Made by a program: the position numbers and the translations under genes
Notes under the pieces: generated by a model
Seen by the model: the letters and a program-made list of their open reading frames with translations, nothing else
Told to the model about the DNA's origin: nothing
Databases searched by the model: none
Shown here: positions 47,805 through 57,859 of the stretch, one piece after another
How the letters are laid out: each line of letters begins with the position of its first letter
Numbering within the stretch: position 1 is the first letter of the stretch
NCBI RefSeq assembly: GCF_932526225.1
Contig: NC_064041.1
Span: 1,314,699 to 1,378,698, forward strand
Length of the DNA stretch: 64,000 nucleotides
Source of the DNA: Nematostella vectensis
Lineage: Eukaryota; Cnidaria; Anthozoa; Actiniaria; Edwardsiidae
Direction of reading: 5' to 3'

Positions 47805-48700
47805 AATATAGTAACAAATATTGGTAACCCATTGACTCGAGTTTTCGTCCGTCCGTCCGTCCGTCCCTTAAAAGCATCATATGACAACCAAACCAAGAGA
47901 GGTGCACAACTGTGGTCACGTGATTTGTGACGTCATCGATGACGTCACTAGAAGCAAAAATATGCTGACATCAAAATAAAAAATATTTATATTTCACAAA
48001 GGAAACATAGTATTACAACCAAACCCGGTAGGTATCATGAAGTTGTCAAGAAGTTGTCAAGGGGAATGCAACAATATGGCCAGGTGTTGTGTGACGTCAT
48101 CGATTACATCACTTTAAGCAAAAAACGTGATTAAAAGTATAAACATTTTTATCTCTTGAAAGAAACATTGTTTCACAACCAAACTTGGCAGCTGTCATGT
48201 TTGTGTCAAGGGGGGTGCAAAAATATGGTCAAGCGGTTTGTGACGTCATCGATGACGTCACTAATAGCAAAACTATTCCGATTTATTAAGAACAACAATA
48301 TCCATATCTCATGAGCGAAACATCATATAACAACCAATTTTGGTATGTGTCATGAAGGTGTCAAGGGGAGTGCACCAATATAGTCACGTGATTGTGACGT
48401 CACCAATGACGTCACTCGAAGAAAAAATATGCTGACGTCATCAAAATAAAAATATATTTATATTTCATTAAAGAAACATTGTATGACAAAAAAACTCGGT
48501 AGGTGTGATATATGTTTCAAGTGTGGTGCAATAAGATGGTCAAGTGACGCCATCGATGACGTCAATAAGTAAAAACTACCCTGACGCGGAAACATCGTAT
48601 GACAACTAAACTTGCTATGTGTCATGTAGATGTCAAGGGTGGGGGGAAGGGGGTATAACAAGTTGGTAGCGTGATCTGTGAAATCGTTGACGTCGTTAAA
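47805..48700. repeat. Diverged 130-150-bp satellite with TGACGTCA palindromes, about 6 copies
   Basis: Each unit has a 'gaaacat..tatgacaaccaaac' start, a 'ggtaggtgtcatgaaggtgtcaagggg' middle and a 'gtgacgtcatcgatgacgtcac' core. The core TGACGTCATCGATGACGTCA is a perfect 20-bp palindrome with two CRE-type octamers. It occurs whole at about 47930-47949 and 48240-48260, with decayed forms near 48090, 48395 and 48545. It is preceded by a (gtcc)n run. It may be part of a larger transposon family. Confidence 0.85.
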
Positions 48701-48923
48701 AACAGAAATATAATAATATTTAATATTTATTAAATTATTAAGCGAAAAAATCCACTACCTGTCCACAACGATACCGTCCCAAACCCTTCTTGGGGTGAAT
48801 AAAATTAGAGTCAGAGAAGGATGAGCTAGTGAAATAATTGTAGCTTTATCAAGCATGTATAACATTTATTATCCTCTGTACCGACCTTGAGGGGTCAATA
48901 GTATCACACAGAATAGTCTAATA

Positions 48924-49127
48924 TTAGGGCGCGCTTTTTTACTCGTGAATGAGAATGATTACAATAGAAAAAGCGCGCGTTCGTTAATCCCGCGTTCCCA
49001 TTCCGGAATGGAATGAAGGCCGTTCCACCTATTCTGCTACCTGTAGCAGAATGACTCGAATACCATTCTGAACATTCTTTACCAACCATTCCCATTTCAG
49101 AATGATAGAAAAAAGACGCGCCCTTAG
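48924..49127. mobile_element. About 204-bp MITE-like foldback with TIRs TTAGGGCGCGCTTTTTT
   Basis: The left end TTAGGGCGCG-CTTTTTT pairs with the right end AAAAAAGACGCGCCCTTA. The interior has two strong hairpins, attctgctac/gtagcagaat (about 49036-49057) and ccattccggaatgg. It is AT-poor compared with its surroundings. No ORF. The superfamily is undetermined; the target duplication could be TA only. Confidence 0.7.
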
Positions 49128-50538
49128 AGTGCTGTCAAGCAGAGCTTAAAAAAATGCAATTCAACGCCATAATTTCAAGTGCCGGCATGTCCAAAATTGC
49201 TAGAGAGCTAGGCTTTGGGGCGGACGGATCTATCTTTTCGCTTAGAGTGGGGTTTGACCTAATGGCAATATGGGAGAGAAAAATATTTTTGTTATAAAAC
49301 CTTCTAGCTCCCACAGACGCAGAATTCTGTATGCATTTTTTGGGCACATAAAGCTTTCCCATGACAGCACAGAGGGGGATTTAAACATTTAAAACCCCTC
49401 CCCCTCCTAGATCCGCTACTTGTGGCCACTGTCTTTAAATCATAGTTTTATTTTACCTGTAGTTTTTCAAACTTGTACACACACTTTGATTGTGCATGAA
49501 GGGCCATGGTTTACAGAAGACAGACATAAGTTAGTCTGAAGAACCATACCTGTCTTGTTGGTCTTTTCTGTAATCATGAACGTATCTTTAATAATAGGAT
49601 AATCTTTGCGCGGATTTATTTGCATTTTTGTCACACATTTCTTCCGTAATAACGGGATGCCCATAGAGCAAGAGTTGACTTTACATCGAAAGAGTCACAA
49701 GGATTTCTGTCAACCGCCATCACGAGATCTCTTTATATATAATTATATTTTGTGAAAGTCCCCATGTTACGGCGGAATTCTGTTTTCGTTTTTCATTGTC
49801 TTCTTTTTGTCAATTGTTTGCTTTGCGTATTGTTTTACTGGCCTTTGTTCTTTGCGTTCCATCGTACTTAGCTCATTAGTCCTTTCTATTGGTTATACCT
49901 AGTATTGCGTTTTATGTAAATCTTGTCAGTTTTGGCCAGCGCTCCGAGATGTACGCTACCGTTAAGGTAATATTGGTTTCATTTTTCTTGTAATCTCCCT
50001 TTTCTCGATCTCTTCACGTATTGTATGCATTTGTTTGTTTCAGTACCGTTAGTTGTGGTAGCTACATATCGTACCAATGAAGGGCGAAATAAGCAATAGA
50101 GAACTGTGTGATTCTCCCAGAGGAACAAGTCTATAAAGCTGCAAAAAAGATTTTAAAAGAAAACTTTCATCTATGTAATGTGATCATTAGATCGTTAATC
50201 GACCAAGTCGTCAAAGGGTCGTCAAAAAGCTCAAATGATCTGCCCAAAAGATTATCATGCGCCTTCCAGTACATACGCTAGCCAAGTGGGCTGTAGAATC
50301 TGGCAAGTTCATCGAGGTGAGGCTAGATCCAGCATTTAACATCCTAAAGGATTTTACTGACAGAAGAGCTCTAGTGGCTAATACCGAATTTGGTACAATC
50401 TATATTTTCCGAGTGGAATTGACACATTTCCGTATTTGATCGATGTTTTCCGTATGTAACCGAGATATCCCATGATGTGGTTTTAACATCTAGTTACGTT
50501 GTTAGTAATGGCTTTTGATGTTTTGTATCTTGCACAGC
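49128..50538. other. Intergenic; no confident gene
   Basis: This contains a transposon-end-like phrase (ccctcctagatccgctact near 49408), related to the spacer ends (agtagcggatcgagggg) at 38.9-42.0 kb. A 60-codon frame at 50257-50439 (MRLPVHTLAKWAVESG...) has no domain I recognise. It may be chance or an exon relic of an unknown gene. Confidence 0.4.
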
Positions 50539-50706
50539 GGAATGTGAAGGAAATGCTTGATGTTGGCGAGGTACGCGTGCTGGTCGATATGCTGAGGCTT
50601 GTCGACCTACACGAGCCACCGTGCCACTCCAGGGTACCTATGATTTATCAAGAGACTCGATACCATAAATTTTTACATAGAATAGACGGACCAGGATGTG
50701 TGGATC

Positions 50707-50714
50707 CTAGACAT
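50707..50714 (+). repeat. Left 8-bp target-site duplication CTAGACAT
   Basis: CTAGACAT is repeated exactly at 51876-51883 on the other side of the hAT-like element. It fits the hAT target preference nTnnnnAn. Confidence 0.85.
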
Positions 50715-51875
50715 GGGGGGACGTTTGGGTTTGTGGTATCGGCGTTATTTTTACGCGGTATTGCGGTAAAAAAAGTTTCAAACGTGCGGTGATGCGGTAT
50801 TCGTGAACCCTACGGTGTGCGAGATGTTTGCTTTTCAAACCGCGGTATTGCGGGATTTTTGTCGTTCTGCGGTGCGCGGGATTGTGTATTTAGATTATTT
50901 AGAGATTCTTTAGAGAAACTGCATAAAGACGTGTGTAATATGTAATAAAAACCACAGACAGACAGCCTATGGAGCTGCAGTTAGGCAGCGAACCGTGCGT
51001 CAAGAGACCACCATGGCCAAGCATGGTACTTTGTCGGAGTTCATGTATCAAAGGCAATGCACTTGTACCGAAACCCCAGTGAGCGTGGTTTTCGAGGAGA
51101 GTACATTTGAGGAAGCTGAGGTCGAGGAACGACAGAGTGGATACGAAAGTAAGGGCAGCGAGGAGGAGGTCGAGGAGGATGAGTATGATGAGAGCAGTGA
51201 CGAGGATGGACAGGATGAATCTACTACTTCAGACCAGGGACTCCATGGCGAAATAGGAACATCAACCACTTTCCTGTTTGGCGCAAGGTCGCGGTTTGGA
51301 AGAGCCGTTAGAATCAACAACCGGTACCTGTCTTGACTTTTTTCTAGATGACTCCGCCGTGACTAGACTTCAATTATAAACATTAAAAGCAAGGCTAAAT
51401 TGAAGAAAACTATGACGGTGCTAAAAAGTTGACATTGTCGACATTGATTTATAAACACCCTTTCACGAATAAACATATTCACCTCCAGTATATCTTATCG
51501 CAACGGAAACCCTATCAAAGCAGTCAAGCAGCATGTCGAAGGTAAGAATATTATTGTTTCTCGTGACGAAATGCAGATTTGACAGAACGGAAGAACGTAT
51601 TCGAAGTAAGAGAAAAAACACACCTAAGGGCAGGGGTTAATACGACTTTTAACTTTATATACGGTAAACATCACGAGTTTTCTACGAAGTTTTATCACGT
51701 TTGCGATGCAGAGTGACTCTTAGAGCTTAGTAATCGGTACATTTCGTACCCTAACGCTTGTTTTACGAACGACTATTTTCTGTATGCGGTATTCTCGATT
51801 TTTTTGTGCGGTAATGCGGTATTTTCGGAAATTTTGTGCGGTATTGCGGTATTGAACACCCCCCAACGTCCCCCC
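50715..51875 (+). mobile_element. 1161-bp hAT-like DNA transposon, probably non-autonomous
   Basis: Terminal inverted repeats GGGGGGACGTT / AACGTCCCCCC (11 bp, perfect) and 8-bp target duplications CTAGACAT (50707-50714, 51876-51883). Subterminal regions at both ends carry many 'gcggtattgcggta' motifs (5' side 50745-50870, 3' side 51785-51855 in inverse arrangement), typical of transposase binding sites. The interior is too short for a hAT transposase and holds one acidic ORF. It is inserted between relics of the DNAJC13 pseudogene. Confidence 0.85.
51013..51336 (+). CDS. Small acidic protein ORF inside the hAT-like element, 107 aa
   Basis: The start is chosen at ATG 51013 because of a near-perfect Kozak context (ccaccatggcc). 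The protein opens MAKHGTLSEFMYQ, reminiscent of the short basic/hydrophobic starts of many hAT and related transposase proteins. It then has a strongly acidic Glu/Asp/Ser stretch (about residues 34-80) and ends with a basic RSRFGRAVRINNRYLS. No catalytic or zinc-finger motif is visible. It may be a remnant N-terminal exon of the transposase or an unrelated captured exon. Function not assigned. Confidence 0.45.
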   Translation: MAKHGTLSEFMYQRQCTCTETPVSVVFEESTFEEAEVEERQSGYESKGSEEEVEEDEYDESSDEDGQDESTTSDQGLHGEIGTSTTFLFGARSRFGRAVRINNRYLS

Positions 51876-51883
51876 CTAGACAT

Positions 51884-52034
51884 CAATAGGCAAACTACGT
51901 TAGCAATGGCCCTTCTTCCATTTGTTCGTTGCTATCGATTCTAAAGCGCAGCATTTTACTTGAAACTGAAGCTTGCAGCCACAGGGTCTTTGAAAGCACT
52001 ACAGTGTTACCGAGCTGCTCTAAGGGCACCTGCC
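51884..52034. other. Short unique sequence between the hAT-like element and the satellite
   Basis: No coding or repeat signal recognised. Confidence 0.4.
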
Positions 52035-53145
52035 TAATAAGCACACCATGTTATAAGCACACCATGCTATAAGCACACCATGCTATAAGCACACCATGTT
52101 ATAAGCACGCCATGTTATAAGCACGCCATGTTATAAGCACGCCATGTTATAAGCACGCCATGTTATAAGCACGCCATGTTATAAGCACGCCATGTTATAA
52201 GCACGCCATGTTATAAGCACGCCATGTTATAAGCACGCCATGTTATAAGCACGCCATGTTATAAGCACGCCATGTTATAAGCACGCCATGTTATAAGCAC
52301 GCCATGTTATAAGCACGCCATGTTATAAGCACGCCATGTTATAAGCACGCCATGTTATAAGCACGCCATGTTATAAGCACGCCATGTTATAAGCACGCCA
52401 TGTTATAAGCACGCCATGTTATAAGCACGCCATGTTATAAGCACGCCATGTTATAAGCACGCCATGTTATAAGCACGCCATGTTATAAGCACGCCATGTT
52501 ATAAGCACGCCATGTTTTAAGCACGCCATGTTTTAAGCACGCCATGTTTTAAGCACGCCATGTTTTAAGCACGCCATGTTTTAAGCACGCCATGTTTTAA
52601 GCACGCCATGTTTTAAGCACGCCATGTTTTAAGCACGCCATGTTTTAAGCACGCCATGTTTTAAGCACGCCATGTTTTAAGCACGCCATGTTTTAAGCAC
52701 GCCATGTTTTAAGCACGCCATGTTTTAAGCACGCCATGTTTTAAGCACACCATGATATAAGCACGCCATGATATAAGCACGCCATGATATATGCACGCCA
52801 TGTTATTAGCGCGCCATGATATAAGCACGCCATGTTATATGCACGCCATGTTATATGCGCGCCATGTTATAAGCGCGCCATGTTATAAGCGCGCCATGTT
52901 ATAAGCGCGCCATGTTATAAGCGCGCCATGTTATAAGCGCGCCATGTTATAAGCGCGCCATGTTATAAGCGCGCCATGATATAAGCGCGCCATGATATAA
53001 GCGCGCCATGATATAAGCGCGCCATGATATAAGCGCGCCATGATATAAGCGCGCCATGATATAAGCACGCCATGATATAAGCACGCCATGATATAAGCAC
53101 GCCATGATATAAGCACGCCATGTTATAAGCACGCCATGTTATTAA
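52035..53145. repeat. 16-bp satellite (gcacgccatgttataa), about 69 copies
   Basis: A very regular 16-bp array. Variants are clustered: 'gcacacc' at the left edge, ttataa units (about 52090-52510), ttttaa units (about 52510-52745), a mixed zone, gcgcgccatg units (about 52850-53060), and gcacgccatgatataa at the right. Minus-strand ISWRAYIMARLYHGAL frames are artefacts. Confidence 0.97.
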
Positions 53146-54230
53146 GGGTGTTGGGACATATCTCGTTACTTAGGGATTCGGTTGTTAGACCGAATTTTTG
53201 CCTTGAGTCTCAATTGACAGGAATCGTCATTTTTCACCATGTTTTCTGTAGATCCTGGAGCGGGAAAACTTAAGCTCTTCTAAATATGGCATCAATGCCC
53301 ATATAAGGCAATACGTACGAAGGATACTATCCCTGGGAAATATGTTTGGAATGACCCGAAACTGGCGAGAAAAACCTTATAAAATAGCAAATACTGTAAA
53401 ACAAAAATAAGCGAGCATGATTTTCACCTAGGGTACCTACTTAGTAATCTAAAGTGCTGATTTTAGCAAGAAAAGAGTCGTTTCAACGCGTATTTTACTT
53501 AAAAAGCTGGAGAAACGTCGATATTTTGAACACAACATTCGCATTAGTAACCAGGCTTTATCATAATATTCAATTGCGCATGCGTAGATAATTATACTTC
53601 CGGTTTGCGTTTCCTATAATCTTTGAAAAGGCAGGGAATATTCACCTGGTTGCCCTCTACAAAACTACCTATCGATTTTCTGATATTTTAAAAAGTAAAA
53701 AAGTTATTCAAATAAGATTGGAAAATTTAAAATTATAGTTGTGCGAAAATTTTATTTTATGGCAGATTCTAAATACGCACACGTAACTTTGCAGGCACCC
53801 TCATAGATAATGTTATAAGCTACATTGATCTTTGCAGATATTCCAACAGCAAATATTATAGACTTTTTCTATTGTGCATCATCACATGGCGTCTCAACTG
53901 ATAACGTCATTAAAATTTAGGTGCTCATAAACAATGGCCAATTTTCGTGTGATTTTGCAGACATGTAAACTGTAGGGGTTTTCTTTTTGTGTATTGTTTT
54001 TTAATCAAATGTTATTCTTGTCATACGGCCGGAAATTGCCAAAATGTACATACGGCAACTTTAAAATAAAATAGCTCTTTGGTGGAATACGGTATGGATA
54101 AAGAAAGATATCCTTTAGAAGATGAGCATGTACTGATGGAAATAAGACTATTACTTTAATCTAGGCGCGCGGTTATTGTACTAACATTTTCGCTAAAGAC
54201 AGGGCTCTGCGTATTTCGGCCACTTACCAC
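53146..54230. other. No gene seen
   Basis: AT-rich unique sequence inside the region spanned by the DNAJC13 relics. I looked for missing DNAJC13 exons here and recognised none. Confidence 0.45.
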
Positions 54231-54455
54231 AGGTAACCCAAGCAGTCGGTTTTTATTCTAGTACACAAGAGAATTTGTATAGTAATAAAAAATTTAAGAA
54301 AATAGACATCATAGTGGACTAACTTTATTCTTGTCTCTTTGGGATTTCTCCTAAGTTTTATGGGCCCATTTTACTCACTCGTTTCCCTTTCGCACCCATC
54401 TTGTATATAAAATTCTCTTGCGTACTAGAATACAAACCGAGTGCTTGGGTTACCT
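54231..54455. mobile_element. 225-bp foldback element with about 50-bp inverted arms
   Basis: The left arm 54231-54281 (aggtaacccaagcagtcgg...) is the near-perfect reverse complement of the right arm 54405-54455 (...ccgagtgcttgggttacct), about 46 of 51 positions. The loop is about 123 bp. No target duplication is certain. It is either a MITE or a hairpin-forming inverted repeat. Confidence 0.75.
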
Positions 54456-56070
54456 CTGCCCAAACTAAAAACAAATCCCTTTAGAAAAAACATAGGTACG
54501 CAGTGCGTACGTGAAGCTATTTGCAATATTACTTCAGTTGCTTATTGCTTGTTCGAGCCATACAGAAATTCGTGTTATGAGATGTGTTATTTTCACAACC
54601 ATGCATGCAAACATCCTCAACATTACCACATACTTTTTACTAAAACTGTAGATCTTTTCTTTTCTTGATAATTAAAGTAGAAAATAGAGAATGTTTTTTA
54701 TAATAATTTTTTTACGTGATCTGTAATTCTCCCTTGGCTTTATTTAAAAGTGCCACACACACACTATCCATTTGAGTCGCTCAAGCAGGTGTGATGCTGA
54801 ATGGTTTCTAAAATTGACCCTTTAGAGGAACCTGACAATTGTGTCAGACCACTTCACTAGCAAGTTTTCTTAACACCTTCCAGGATCTTTTCTCCCTCCC
54901 CTTCCGTTTGGTAGGGGGTGGGGCACAGGGGGCTTGTGTCGCCCTATAATTTCAACTCATGTTGCATTATACCACAGCTTACATATCATGTTGCATGCCT
55001 CTGTGAAAACAAGTTTCGCTTATGTTTCAAGCTTTGACCCTTGTCTCCACCAGGCCTACACAGATCACCTGGATTTCTAGTTTTTAGTCTGTAGTCTGTC
55101 TAGTTACACCAATGACAAACTAAAATGGCTGGTTCATATTGTTTTATTGGTTGATCTTTATAAGTACAGGGGAGTATACCTAGACTGCCTTTTTACTAAG
55201 AGATGTTGTATAATTTTTATCAAACCCCCTGAAATTAGGGAGACAGATCCACGTTTTAAGGAGGCTGGTATTGATAAGTAGATTGAAATATTTATGAGAA
55301 ATAAAAAATAATAAATAAATGACAAAATTATATCATATGTACTTAAACCCATCTTAGTATAAATCAAACTTAAAAGGACAAAAATATTATTTTGAACCCT
55401 TTGAAGTTCTTTTTTAAAAGAAGCAACCATAATATTCCTATTATATAACAGAAGTATTTAGCCTGCACACAGATAAAATATGGAGATGTTACTCAAAGAG
55501 TAATGTCAGTCTTATGAGGATCAATACATACTTCGGTTGAGTCTTTTACTTCTTATAGGAGTTCTAGAATCAAGTCGAATTGTGTCCCGAATTTAATACA
55601 GCGCTTTGCTGTTTTTCGAAGTTACCAGGAAAGTTTGCTGGAATAATTCAGTCGGTAGTGGCGTTATACGCTCAAATTTGGGAATGGGAGTGATAACGGC
55701 CGTTCATTGTCAGAATTCATGTGATTCCATACCTCATTTCACAAATCTGTCGGCCATATTAGATTCGGAAATTACTCTACTGTCGGTCTACCTGTGAAAA
55801 TGGGGAGCCTTGGGACAAGGTTGGGTTTGCAGTTGTAACATGGACAATAGAAAAGTCTCGTGTTATATCGGGGCATTAGTTTGATACAAGATTGTTTTTT
55901 TTTATGAGCTTCGTTAATTTGAGTATAAAAACGCCGGAGTAAAAATATTATGTACAATTAGTTGTGACGTCGTGGTTATCCTGATATACGAGTTTGCTTG
56001 TTTCCATCAAAATGGCTTCCCACATGGTTGTCTACAGCAACTCTCTAGCGTAGAAATATTCGCTCGCAAG
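54456..56070. other. No gene seen
   Basis: Several 60-90-codon frames, none with a domain, splice context or codon pattern that persuades me. AT-rich. Confidence 0.4.
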
Positions 56071-56074
56071 TCAC

Positions 56075-56315
56075 GTAGTAAAGGGGAGGGGTGGTATGGG
56101 ATTCACAAGAAACAATTTGTCACTAGGAGAGGGGTGGTATGGCATTCACAAGAAACAATTTGACACTAGGGGAGGGGTGGTATGGGATTCACAAGAAAAA
56201 ATTTGTCACTAGGGGAGGTGCTTTGCACAGGGGAGGGGTGGTATGGGATTCACAAGAAACAATTTGACACTAGGGGAGGGGTGGTACTTTGCACAGTGGA
56301 GGGGTGGTACTGAGC
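56075..56315. repeat. About 47-bp repeat (aggggaggggtggtatgggattc), about 5 copies
   Basis: Tandem copies of ggggaggggtggtatgggat + tcacaagaaacaatttg(a/t)cacta, the last two shortened to ggaggggtggtac. Confidence 0.93.
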
Positions 56316-56624
56316 ACATGTAGGGTCCAAAGGGCATTTGGGAAGCAAAGCCAGCCACGCTTCACGACGACTTTGAAGCTATGTTTAGTGCATGGGAAAA
56401 TAGCTTCAAAAAGTATTTGCTTAATATTACGAATCTAAGTTTTTTGTTATTACCAAAAACTTGTTTCGCGCATTATATTTTAATACACGGTTGTGAAGGT
56501 GAAACGTTACCTTAACAGGGTGACCTTTTTTGAAAAATGCGTTAAGACTGAACGAAAATGTATGAAACCTTTTTTAATCAGAAGTTTCAAGACTGTTCTT
56601 AATCAAAAGAATGTCAGTTTATCA

Positions 56625-56885
56625 GGACTTTGGAGACTGGCCTTGATAACGAGGTGTTCTTATTAGCAGATATCCTACTTTTATCAGGACTTTGGAGACT
56701 GGCCTTGATAACGAGGTGTTCTTATTAGCAGATATCCTACTTTTATCAGGACTTTGGAGACTGGCCTTGATAACAAGGTGTTCTTATTAGCAGATATCCT
56801 TCTTTTATCAGTACTTTAGAGACTGTCCTTGATAACGAGGTGTTCTTATTAGCAGAAATCCTTCTTTTATCAGGACTTTTGAGAC
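56625..56885. repeat. 62-bp tandem repeat, about 4.3 copies
   Basis: tatcaggactttggagactg + gccttgataacgaggtgttc + ttattagcagatatcctactt is repeated with progressive divergence to the right. Confidence 0.95.
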
Positions 56886-57859
56886 TGTCCTTGATAAGGA
56901 GATGTCATATGAGTGGTGTTTTGGGGGCTTTTGTCATTATCTTCAAATGTAAAAAGTAACAAATGAGTGGTTGACACTCTGTAACCGTTATCTTATTTTT
57001 CTCTTGCAGGGACTCGGATGGCGATATTGTTCGCCCACTTCCACGAGTAAAGCGAATGTTGAGTCAGAAACCATTTGCCTGCCGCATGTGGTACAGGTAT
57101 GAACGCTCTGAAGGTTTAACTGCATTGTATGCCGCTTCTGGGTGTAGGGATTGATAGGATCAAGCAACCTTTTTGTTAATAAATTTATTATTTTGTTAAG
57201 TCTATCTGATAAATCCATCATTTACACCTCAAACAATCACCGGCACCAAGTGTTTTGTTTCTGTGTTAATCTTTTTCTTTTTACCAACACATTACCAAAT
57301 GTGTATTGTATGCTTTTTGTTCCATTCTTGTTTCTTCCTTTTTCCTTCCATTCTTCTCAGTGACATTATGCTGGTTAGTGCATAAGGCATCTTTCTGCCT
57401 CATTATCCATATCCTAGCCGTTTTGTTTGTGCAATAAGATATTTAGCATTGATGTTTCTCCTTCCTAGCCCTCACAAGGCCAAACAACGAAATGTTAACC
57501 TGACGCATCGCCTTATTATGCAATCAAACAAGCTTTGTGTACATAAACATGCGTTTCTCAATGCTATCACAACTATATTATGTGTTGGAGAGTCTTTTTT
57601 TTATCTATGGATAGGTTTCTCGACTTGCTTAACTTTTTTTCGCTTGAACTACTTTTTAAGAATATTGGAGACATCACCAACATCGCTTAGCATTGCTAGA
57701 AAGGCTAAGTCTGCTTAACTGCTTCTGGCCATTTTGACCAGGTCAGCGTTATTAGCACAGAGCTTACAATCATTATTGATGAGATGTTTTTTTTTCTAGA
57801 TTCGCAAGTTGAAGGATCTCTTGGAGACGTGGAGGAAGGAGGTTGATTAAAAGCTGTCA

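Larger units (their letters stand above)
50539..57850 (+). pseudogene. DNAJC13: DNAJC13/RME-8 exon relics (frameshifted, most exons missing)
   Basis: Three relics are in the right order. (a) 50539-50633, after acceptor ATCTTGCACAG: RNVKEMLDVGEVRVLVDML, like the DNAJC13 armadillo-like segment KNVKDLMDSNGIRILVDLL. Near its end the frame must shift to give SHRAT where the family has SRAT. (b) 57010-57096, between TTGCAG and GTATGA: RDSDGDIVRPLPRVKRMLS (family RDQDNAIIRPLPKVKRLLS). A two-base excess then shifts the expected TICLPHVVQ out of frame. (c) 57800-57850, after TTTTCTAG: RKLKDLLETWRKEVD, matching the helix just before the J domain. It is followed by TAA where AAA (Lys) is expected. The exons between these in the family are absent. 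DNAJC13 is an endosomal J-protein recruiting Hsc70. This copy cannot encode it. A diverged functional gene with unseen exons is less likely. Confidence 0.7.

Noticed and set aside
48458-49664. Several 63-75-codon minus-strand frames downstream of RABL6
   Set aside because: Chance length in AT-rich and repeat sequence, with no domain or splice support.
50257-50439. Possible additional exon upstream of the DNAJC13 relic (MRLPVHTLAKWAVESG...)
   Set aside because: It does not match the DNAJC13 segment expected there or any family I recognise. Kept as intergenic.
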